Shown piece by piece: positions 24,301-36,300 of a stretch of 64,000 nt of DNA; within the stretch, counting starts at the first letter, position 1, and each line of letters begins with the position of its first letter. The notes under the pieces were generated by a model. It saw only the letters and a program-made list of their open reading frames with translations. It was not told the origin of the DNA and did not search any database. Position numbers and translations under genes: made by a program. Location of the stretch: assembly GCA_029204225.1 (NCBI GenBank), contig CM055098.1, forward strand, positions 14,894,533 through 14,958,532, read 5' to 3'. This DNA is from Diphasiastrum complanatum (taxonomy: Eukaryota > Streptophyta > Lycopodiopsida > Lycopodiales > Lycopodiaceae).

Positions 24301-27300
24301 TGGCCTATCATTTTGTAATAGAACCGCTCCAATTGTAGTATCACTTGCGTCAATTCTCACAACATAAGGTAAATCTAGATCTGCAATCTATAACACGGGA
24401 GTTGAAACAATCAGAGTTTTAAGTTTTTCATAACACTGATTCAATTCCTCGTTCCAAACAACAGGCGGACTAAATTGATTCCTCTTTTTCTTTTTATTAA
24501 CAATCCCTTTTGTCATATTATTGAGCGGGGCTGCTACCTTAGCATAATCCTCAATGAATCTCCGAAAGAAAACCGTAAATCCCAAAAATGATTTAACTTG
24601 CCTCACAGTTTGCGGCCAATCAACCACTATCTTGATTTTATCCTCGTCAATCTTGATCCCATAAGCAGTGATCTTACGACCGAGATAAACCAGCTCATGC
24701 TTAAACAATTCACACTTGGATTCCTTAGCGAAGAGTAACTCCTGCCGGAGTTTCATCAAGACAGTTCTCAAGTGTTCTATGTGTTCCCCAAAGGTCTCAC
24801 TGTAGACGAGAATATCATCCAGGAACACTACCACAAACTTCCCTAAATATGGACAAAACAAATCGTTCATCATTTGCTGGAATGTTGCTAGAGCATTCAT
24901 TAAACCAAATGGCAACCCTAAGAACTCATAATGACCAAATCTAGTACAAAATCCAGTCTTTTGGACATCTTTTGATTTAATTCTTATCTGATGGTACCCT
25001 AACCTGAGATCTATCTTAGTGAAATATTTTGCTCCACCCAAGCGATCTACAAGGTCATCCCTCTTGGGTAACGGATATTTGTTCTTAATAGTCACCTTAT
25101 TCAACCCCTTGTAATCCACACCACATCCGAAAACCTCCATCTTTCTTCGCTTTCAGAAGAACAGGAGCGCCCCATGGTGACTTATTGGGTTGGCTATGTC
25201 CCATCCTCAAATAGTTTTCTATTTGATTTGAAAGCTTTATCTCTTTTTTTTGAGAGCTATAAGGCTGTCTAGAGATAGGTTGACTTCCTGAAATTAACTC
25301 TATCTTGTGGTCTACTGACCTAGATGGTGGTAAACCATGAGGTAATTCTGATAGATTCACTTATGATCTGATTTTCATTGCTCGTTCGTGATCCTAACTT
25401 ACTGAGTTAAGAATCGGAGAGAATTCACCACTATTTAGATACACATCAGAAACATCCAGATTGGAATAGCAAATACTGAAAGAACTTCATACTGTGATAA
25501 ATCAAATGCTTCCATTATATTAAGTGTAGAAGTTCCACCCTCCCAGTCTCAATAGCCATCTGATCTAGTGACATCACGACAGGGGCAATCCTCAGCCACA
25601 GCAGGGGAGGCAAGTAGCTTTTGAGAGTAAAATGCTAACTCTTGCTTAGCACACATGAGAAGGAATCGTATGTAATTATACATTCACTCAAGGTGTGCTA
25701 TTTATATGATGCCGAATTTCATGTTTATATCGACCATCACGCTCTTGAGTATTTCTGAAATCGGCATGAGTTGAAAGGCCACCAAGCTAGGGGCCCAAGT
25801 TCATGCAAGAGTTTCATTTAAAAAATCTGTACAAAAAAGGCAAAGAGAATGTGGCTGCAAATACATTGTCTCATGTAATGTATCAGGTGTCTTTCACAGT
25901 TATTGAAAGCGAGCTAATTGTTGAGATTAGACAGGCTCAACAGAGGGATGAGCATTGTCAGCGTGACCTAGTGCATTGTCAACATGTGTTGCCTAGTGCA
26001 CACATCATTACTGATATTTTAAACCAAGCAGCCATATCTGTCTCCTCTAATGAGACACACATATCTACCGTACACCATGGACAAAGGTATGTTAAAGAAA
26101 AACGAAAAGGTTTACATGCTAGATGGGAACGGACTTCATCTCGTAAGATCCTTCATGTGTGTCATGATAGTCCCTGCACGGGGCATCCTGGAATGGATAA
26201 GACGTGTATAAAAACAGGATCTAGAATAACAGAGTTCCTTACCTAAACAAAAAATGTGTGAACTATACTTTTTGCAAATAGAGAGTGCATAAAATCATCA
26301 AACAAGAATCAATAATGCAATTCTTCGTGTTCCCTTGTTCAAAAGAGAGCAAGAAGGAGAAAAGGTTATCTACCTTTTATTATATCTAAGGCAGCGATTT
26401 GCATCGAGCATATTTGCATCATGGAAAAGATCTGATCTAAGAATATCATAGGTTGTGATCACAATATCTGCTGCTGCAAGGTCAGCAGCACAAACAATCC
26501 CAAACCTATAACTCTTCTCTGCAGCAGTTGTCTTTGAATCTGTCACAGTGAAGCATCCCTTTCCCACACCTTGATAAACAATCACCCGAAGTGCGCCCCT
26601 TTTTGTGTGCCTGTAGTGATAGAGGTGAGATTCTGAGACAGGCTTAACAGTCCAGATATCTAAACTACAATTGGGTGAGTCATAAAAGCAAAATTCCAAC
26701 TTTGATATGAAAGTACCTATTTGTTGCCATACTAATATCAGCAAATGAGATAAAAGCTCAAGGGGAGTCATAATGTTTATGTTATCTTTGTTTGTAACAT
26801 CAACTGGTACAAACCTAATGTTACGGAAATTTTTGTCAAATTTTTTGAATCAAAGTATCTGCAAGAACAATGATACTACTGCTCAAAAGAAAGGCCGTTC
26901 GGCGATATTGCTGACTAACCAGAGCACGCATCCTACAATCTTATGCTTACAACCAATATAACATTCAATATCCTGCTTGTGGTACAACTCTTTATAGATC
27001 AATAGGTAAGGATGCAAAGTACAAAAAGCCCACAAGAGATGGAAATTCAGAAGAACCAACAGCTCAAAGTTATTAAAGCAACATTGATAGAATGTGATGA
27101 TGGATATGATGGAGCAACCAGAGGACCCTCCGTGTTGTAGACCATAAAAAAGAAAGGAGTTTAAAATCAGTGTCAGCCTCACTTTCAGCAGAAAATTGGA
27201 ATTCTAGGGATGAGAAATAGGCTGTTTGAGATCAAATGACAAAGGTAAAAGGTAGCTTCCATTCAAACCCTTCTAGAGAAGAAAATGTTAAGCTTCAAAA

Positions 27301-30300
27301 TTGATTGGACCATCTTCAAGCAGGAATCTCCAAATAAAACAACAAAAAAAGGTCATAGTTGGACAAGATAAGTGGCTTCAAATGTTCCACAAGGATGAAC
27401 CGCTGAAAAGAGCTTGCTCCCTTGAAAAGTTTCAGCATAGTGAAAGAAGAGCAAGAAATATTCAAGAGAGCTTAAAATCTTACATAGTGTCTACGAGGAG
27501 GAAAAAAATGGGTTTCTTCAAGGTTTTTTGAAATGAAAGAGCTCCGACATTGTTCATGAGAAGATAAGCTTGAAAAGGAACAACCCACAAAGAGATATCA
27601 ACCATTGAGCATAATCCCTTTTCAATTAGCTTTGACACCCTCCGGTGCTTTTTACTTTTTCTTAAGACAAGTACCTTGAAGTAAACTGGCATCAATAAGT
27701 TTTGACAATGTAAGTAGCGTCACACAGAAATCAATTAGTGATCCTTCACTAGAAATAAAGTATCCAGTCGGTTTCCCTAGACAGTTTAACTTAGTCAAGC
27801 AAACAACAAAAAAGAATAAGATATTATTGGAAAATATTTCCAACCAAAGTGCAAGAAATTTTGTTCCTCACAATATAAAGGAGCTTAAGAATCTCATGGC
27901 TTACAACAAGTGGAGCCAAGGACTAAGGATTGGGAAAAGTTGCAATGGAGGTCGTGAAGGAAAATTTTCTGGAAGGAAACACAAATTCAATAGAAACGCT
28001 CACCAATCATTGTTGGATATAATCACTACCTAGAAGATATTATTCGATACTCAGAGAGGGGATACATTTTTCTCATAAGTGACTTTAATGCCAGGACCGC
28101 TTCTCGCCAAGTTGAGTTCCATTTAGTTGCTGATCATCTACGCATCCATGCCCTTAATTGTGAAGTTAGCCAAGACTTTTGTCCATGTACTGGGTCCTAC
28201 CCCTTCTTATGGAAATTACTTGCTACAGCTCAGACAAGAACGTGAGCTAGCCATCTATAATGGCCTAGCTTGTTGACCTGACTCTGGAAGCTTCACATGT
28301 CATGCTCATTGTGGTGGTCACAATGTCGTGGATTACCTCATGGGATCACCATTTTCCATCCCTCTTATTTCTAACTTCTATATATCTCCCACTACTCTAT
28401 CTGACCACTCATTCCTCTCTTTCATCCACTCTTGCACATCCTCAACCTTGTTCTACTCCTCCTGACATTGACTGTGCTCCACGATACACTTTTGATGGGG
28501 CCTACATAAGGCTTTTTATTGAATCCCTCACCTCCTTGCTTCGTCAAATTTCTCATGATAGTTCTCTAGATGAGTAGGCTCAAGACCCCTATGTGCATGT
28601 GTCCATGCAAGGCCTAAACTCCCCAAAAGCGCTTTTCATTGCTATTGATACTCTACACATGCATTACAATCCTAAATCCATGTGCTAACTCCAATTAGTG
28701 TGTCTAGGCCTCACAAGGTTATTAATTACATTATTGGCCTCGTCCGGAATGACATGGCGTAACCAATAATCTCGAGCATTGGAGTACCATGTATCCAAGT
28801 CTAGGGTTATGCCAAATCCTATTGGAGGACGTGGACATAACAATCATCACCTTCATTTGCAAGTCATCCATGCCCAATTTCATGATCCGCTTCTCCTGTA
28901 GACCGCCCTTCGCTCCTATCACTATTAGTCCATCGTAAAAAGCATGCCCATGATGAGTTCAAAGGGAGGAGACTTATTAATCTTCTCTTCAGCTCCTCTT
29001 CAAGAGCTTTTTGGCACGATTTCATTCCATGTGCTCCTCCACCCATCTTGTCAGACTTACGAACTTAGGATCATTATGCCACCACTCTTTGTACATACAT
29101 ACTAGCACTCCCATCTCCATTTCTCCTCATCCCTCTGAGTTCTCAGCTTTTGCCTTTGAAATGGTCCTAGTGGCCAATAAGAGATTAATAACCCACCGCA
29201 CTCGTGACATTGAGGTTCTTGAATCTGAGTTACTAATCCATGATGCTAATACACTTTCTCCCATCATGGCCACATTACTTAACTGAGCCATTGTCTCAAG
29301 TTTTCCTCCATCTTGGTGTACTAACATCATCCATACCATCCACAAAAGTGGTGATCCCATGAAACCTAATAACTACCGTACTATCACGACTGGTCATCTG
29401 ATTGCAAAGTTGTATTGCACAATTCTACAGTCTGCTGTTAGTTTTGAGGTGGAATTTAGGAGGCTAAGTGCTATGGGTCAGGCCGGTTTCAGGGCTCATC
29501 AATCTACCACAAATCATATCCTTACTCTCAAAGCTACCATTGAGGAGGCCAGACACAGACGTGAGAGGATCTTTTGTTGCTTCATGAACTTTCGGAAAGC
29601 TCATAATAGGCTAGACAGATAAAGATAAAGTGCTCCTTGGTCTCCACAATGCCTAGGAACATAACTGGTAGATCGTAGGTCCCCTAAAACCAACCAATCT
29701 CAACCTCAAGCTGGTGCGAAGAGACACGGAATTGACCAAGTATAAATCTAAGACCATGTTATGAACGTGGTAGACGTGAGACCCCTGATACATCTGTCTC
29801 CAGAAAAGGAAGCCGACCATGCCAGGTGATAAGCTCTATAAATATATCGTCTGATGTAATCATGGGTACCTGAGGGAAGGGCAGTGATAGAGATGCCAAG
29901 TGTGTCCAAGAGGCGAAAGACCTGAGAGAACCAAGCTAACTGATAGGTGGCTAGACCCAGTTTCAGAGGACAATAGAGTGATGATGACACGACTCTCCAC
30001 AAAGCTCAGAGACAATGCACCTCCCAATGCTATCGCACAGCTAAACCTACTCATCCTATCACGAAGAGAGGTCCCTCTCACATTTGACGTCGGTACCACA
30101 TATCCAAGCTTTACCTCCCACTGAAGCTCATATTACATCCTTCTTCAATAGCAACAGCAACAGCAATAGCACCACCACCTCCAGGACATGATCTGAGGCT
30201 TCTTACCATCCTACATAGCCATTTCATGATTCATACCTATGTTGTTTTTTATCATTGGTATTGTACTTAGATTTACATTACATGCATTTTCCTTTTACAG

Positions 30301-33300
30301 ATTCAGAGAAACTTTCATACGCTCCCACTTGCTCCACACACTTAATATGTACTTATTCATCTTATATGCCTTTTGGCATGGAAAAGACATTAATAAAGCT
30401 TTCTTTCTATCTTTGTTTCTCTCTCGATCAATTGTAAAAATCCCTGTACGCTCCCTCTTGTCATAGTTACTAATGAAACGTCATTGCCACTTGCCCCCTA
30501 ACATAAGAACATGGGAGAACAGGGGGGAACTTTCCCACTATAAGGGGATGTGTTCCCAATTGTGAGGTTTGGGATCAAATTTTCTCTCTTTCGGACAAAA
30601 CAATTTCCATTTTGGCCTAGAATTTTGCTTGTTAGGCCCATCTTTTCCCTAGGTTTATATATTATCTATAATTGGAAGGCTTAAACTTTGTTTAAAAGTA
30701 TTAAAAAATTAAAATCTTTATCTTAATTTTCTATGAAAATTTGATGTGATGATGTGGTAGTCGCTTGTTCCCCCCCAACTCCCCCTCTCAAAAGCATTCC
30801 CGTTCCTAAGGGGCCCATATTCTCCCAAGCAACTATGGGCCATGGCCCTCATCTCTCCTTTCATTTCAATGGAATCATGCATAGAGCTTAAGCTGAAATC
30901 ATCTTCCCTTAAGCTTAAATTGCCTGTCTCCATGTGCATGGAATCTATTGTATGCACAGGATGTAAGGATTCTTAAGACCTAGTGTATTGCTCAATACTT
31001 TGGCCATGCAATACAACTTCTCAAAAGCATTCCCGTTCCTAAGGGGCCCATATTCTCCCGAGCAACTATGGGCCATGGCCCTCATCTCTCCTTTCATTTA
31101 AATGGATTCATGCATAGAGCTTAAGCTGAAATCATCTTCCCTTAAGCTTAAATTGCCTGTCTCCATGTGCATGGAATCTATTGTATGCACAGAATGTAAG
31201 GATTTGTAAGACCTAGTGTATTGCACAATACTTTGGCCATGCATATACAACTTCAAAAGTAGCATAGAGTTGAATGAGCATTAGGTTTCCTTATGTCCAT
31301 GGTACTCAAATTGATGCAATGTCAAGAGCTTACCTCATCTAGAACATGCCTTTGTATAGACATGGAATCTGACAGAGAATCCGCAAAATTCTTGAAAGTA
31401 GCATTTCCTAGTATCTATGACAACCAACTAACATGGATAAAGAAGGTCGGTCTTCGATAGCTATTATCCCAAGCTTTTGCATTGACACTAAAAAAGAGAA
31501 CCGAAATAAATAGTCAAGGTATCCAAAAGGCACATGTGAGCCTACCCATTGGTTGACGGAAAGACCTTAGTAGGTTTGAGGTGCTTGTGTTATGTGATGC
31601 TCTGCATGTAGGCAAGGGATGGATTTTGTAAACATATATGAAGATCTTTATTTTCATAAGGTGTCCCTTTTGTTTTAAAAAAATGATGTAGCACTCCAAC
31701 ATATACTACAAAATGCCTGTGTAAGACTATAATGGAAAATGACCTCAGGGTCAACAACAATAATTCTAATCAGTGTTTTACAAGTACAGAAAAGTGTTGT
31801 CGATCAAGGTCGCTTCATAGGTGGCAATCATTAAAAACATGTTTGCACAATACGTGGTATTCCCAAAAGTATGGTCAAAGAATTTTACATCTTTTAATGA
31901 GGAAGAGGATACCACACACTCAAATGAAATTGAACAAACACATTCTGCGATTCTCACAGATGTCAAAGATTGAGCTAAGTATCTGGCCCTATTTCAATCC
32001 TACCAGATTGTAATCATACAAACAGCAAAATCTGCACACAAGATGATTCCCAGCTGTCCAGGAAATTGACTATTCTCAAGAATTATCTTATCTATAATAA
32101 AAGGATTCCAAAACATGGTCATTGGAAGCAACACTGTTTTCGTCCATGAAATAGGAGGTCACTCTAGAAATAACTGAAATGATATGTTTACTGGCATCCA
32201 ATGAAAATGCTCATAATTTCTCTAAATTTTCAAGAAGATGAAAATCTAGTTTGCTGAATATGGCCTTCGTTTGGAATACAAAAGTCAAAGTTACCTCTTG
32301 CATTTGGAGTACAATAGCCATTAACATAAGGCAGGCCAGTGACTCTAAAAGCTACTTGAAAGAGGGCACCTTCAACATTAAACTCAACTGAGTACGAAAG
32401 CTCAATACCAACCCTTGCTAAATCAGCTATACTTTAATGAAATGCCGCTTACAGCTTGGTAGTTTTCAAATGCATGTCATACAATGAGGGCTTTTTTTTG
32501 TACAAAAGCAACTATTTCATGAATTGTATTCAGAAGAAAAATGTTTCACCTAATGGATTACTTACTATCTCACCAACCAGACTTAATCTCAAGCAGTCAT
32601 ATTAGCAAAAGACACATGGCATATAACTTGGATAAGATATGGTACATCTTGATTTCTTCTTGCCACTGATGTAGAATGGAGGTTGGGCACACAATCAGAG
32701 TCGTTCCGCAATCACCTTCAACCTCAGTATTTGCAATTAATTCTGCACATTCTCCGCAAATAAAGCTTTCTTCATTCCTTTCATCACCCACCACATCATT
32801 CAGCTTAGTGCTATACTTCTTTGCAGCATTTCTAGACCGTTTCATTCCCCCATCAGCTCTGGCTTTCCTGGTACCCATACTGGACCCAGATTTCTTGCGG
32901 CCTTCCTTGATGCCGATGTTTCCATTAAAAACAGCAGCAACCCATCTATCAAACAATTTCTGCTCAGTAAATTCAGACCCATATCCAACACAGTACATGT
33001 GTTGCCAAGCATCACAAGCATCACACTGAACCCAGCCACGTGTGTCCTCTTCCTCTTCCACTGTTGTACCACATGGACAATCAATACGCTCATGCCTGCG
33101 TTGCTGGAGCTCATCTTGCAACCTCTCAACTGCTTTATCAGCTGAGTGATATGAACCAAGCGGAATTTTGTAAGGGTTTGCTAATATACAAGCAAGAAGT
33201 TCGACTGTTTTACCCAAACCCATCTCATCTGCAAATGCACAGGTATGGTGGTGAATTTCCACACAAACATACTATTCTAACATGCTTTTACAGATTAACA

Positions 33301-36300
33301 ATTAAACCTGCATAAAAGAAAGTGTAAACTCTTGAATGGAGAAAGTAAACCTGCCAAAATGCCACCATGGACATAAGAATAACAATCCCGAGGCTCCCTT
33401 GAAATACATCCACTGCAATAAACAAACAGACAAAATGAAGCGTAAAATTTCATTGCTCTTCATAATTTATTAAGCACTTTCTCATATTCCTACAGAGCAC
33501 CAGGACATGCAGCTGCGGAAGTCCTAAATATGAAAATGAACCATAAGCCTTTTCTGACATCTATCTTGGCAGCATTGAGGAATGTATATTTTACTCATTC
33601 AAATTTTCAGACACAAAAAATCTTAGTCTTAGTTTGAAAAACTTCCGGCTAATCAAACATGGCATCACTATTATCAAAAGTATCCACATAGTCAAATCAC
33701 ATAGCTATGAATCAAGATTATTATCAATATTCGACAGTTCACAAAATTTAAATTTGAATAAGCAAAGTGTTATGTGACTTATGTCTTACAGCCGAAGTCA
33801 CACCAATCTCATATGTCCCATGCATAAATTTTCAATGAGCACATTTCACAATATAGTTTCTAGAAATAACAAGAGTAGTTTAAAGGCTTCGAATTACATT
33901 TCTCGAATCAATTTGAAGGACCAAATTGCCATAGAATCTTGAAGAAACTCTAAAATTCATGCATTTGGATGATAAAGCATCCAACAGCAAATACCTAAGC
34001 AAGTGATTGCTAGGAGAGTACATAAGGCACAAACTTCAATACTAATGAGAGGAAAACCAAATATAGGTCGCACTTTAAAGTACCAACAAAATGAGCCACT
34101 TGCCTGAAGGGATTGTAAAAAAACTGGTGGCTCTTGTCTATGGAGTGTACAACAATCCAAATTGGAGAACCACTCCTTTGCAATATGCTTTCTTGTTCTT
34201 CCTCAAAAGATGTAGATGCACTGCTGCTATCCTGGACAGCATCCAGGCCAACACTGCAGCTGACAAGAGGACCTCTTTCACGCTGTACCATCCAGTATGC
34301 TGCCCGGCGCTGATAAGGTCTGAGTTCTGGAAAAAGGCCTTCAAGTTGAATATCCAGGGTCGGCTCTTTCCTGCACAAAGAGCCATCACTTAAAGGGGTG
34401 AGGCTGAATGATTGAATCTCCACATGGATGATTCTCTGCAGCATCTACGGAGGCTGGTGCAAGGATAGCCATGCCCCCTATAGATGCTTCAGGAGCATTG
34501 ACATCCACATGATCTTCCTTCGGATGATGTGGCTATCCAAAGAGGAGAGGGAAATGCATTTCAAAGGGAAAACACACGTCTTGATGGAAGCTATCATAGA
34601 AAGTGGAAAATGGAAAACAATCCTGCATCAAGATGGATGTGCTCCACAGTACCTTCTGGCATCATCAAGTGATAGAAGTTGTCATCTATTGAGAGTGCAG
34701 GTGGCCAGGACCCCACAGTGCCCCCCCCCCCCAACCAAACCCAATGAACATAGATTGCATAGTCCAAATTTCTCTGTTATGGCCAAATGAGTACCTGCAA
34801 CTTACTAGTCTCAATTGCTTTTACAGGTCGAATTTGTTGTTTATAGATTCCCTTTTTTTACATAAGACTATTTCAGTAGATAAGGCAAGCTAAATGCCCT
34901 AACTTGGAACCTTCTAGATTCTTTCCATTTCAATCTAAATAGTAGCCAGGGATCTACCATTTCTTGGATTATGAGTTTAATGTCATGAGCTTCTTGTAGG
35001 GGAGTTATATTTTTTGAAGATCGACCTGAGCTTTCGGCAACCATTGTCAATACTCAGGTTTTTTTTAATCGCATGTGTGAATGTTTTTTGCTGTCTTATG
35101 CTTCTTTGATACCAGTATCTGTGCTTGAGTGCATAACATGGTATCAGAGCACTTTCCCACCTTTAATTGTTGATTCTTCTCTCCCTAGAATTTCTTTCTT
35201 CTCAGGATATTTTTCTCTCTCTACCTTCACGATTCAATCTTCACAATAACTTTTTTGTTTGTGAATGAAATTGGTTTCCTAGCAATTAGGAATCCTTAAA
35301 GAAGTCACTTTCTTTGCTGGCCGTTTCTAGTCAAGAGGACACCTCTTTCATATCTTTTTGTGACAAAAGTTGGAAAGAAATACATGAGCACTTTTTTGTT
35401 GTTATCTAGTTGCTGCAAAGATAATTTCGGTTCTTCTTCTCCTACTTCTGCTTCTAATTTCTCCTTCTTACCCCCTTCTCCTATTTCCCCTTACTAGATT
35501 TTCCACCACTGTCACCCCTTCCTTTGCCGATAAGTTCACCTGCCTGTATTACATTATCACCGGTTGCTCCTGTATTCACACCTAGCCTACCCATCCTATT
35601 AAATCCGCACGATGTCTATTCAACATCTGATGCACATGAATCTTTATTGATTTCCGTGTGTAACCAGCATCAAGAGTATATACAAATGCTACAAAAGCAA
35701 GTGGACTCTCAAAAGAAAAAGATCCGATTTCTGCTTCATAACAGATTTGTCATGATCTCACATATTGAGTGGATCAAAGCAGCACTTGAAGAGGTGAAAA
35801 AAAGGGTTGCAACACAAATAGCCACCATAGCTAAAATCCAGCAGTTTGTTAGAGCCCGGGGGGCGATAAAAGTTTCACGCTTTTTCAAAACTAGAGCATT
35901 GAACAATGGTAGATGAACAAAATAGCATTATAATATATATGTCAGGTTTGATGACAATTACAATACACATGAGGCACATGAGAGGTTTACATACTTTCGA
36001 ATCAAGGACATGATTGCTCACATATCCACAAAAGTATCATATGCTTCTATCAAAATACCCACAGGCAACAGCTGATATACTACAAGACAATGTACAGATA
36101 TCCAAGATGAGAACATAAGAGTCGTTACCCGCTTGGCTTAACAGCATCATATATCTTATTGGTGTTGCTTGGTTCTTCGTTATTTCCAACATCTTCTTTT
36201 CCTAATGTAAAATCCTCCCTGTCGTCATATAGTGTTTTGATTGAAAGCTCTGGCCGCAACCAAATCATTACATTGTGCATGCTCTTATGCCATGTAAGAC

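Noticed and set aside
34371-34530. Protein-like minus-strand frames just upstream of SHPRH exon 2
   Set aside because: They stop before the exon or are out of phase with it. The CAG acceptor at 34,371-34,373 gives the correct join to exon 1.
34428-34790. 120-codon plus-strand frame in SHPRH intron 1
   Set aside because: No recognisable domain, and it ends in a poly-C/Pro stretch; likely chance.
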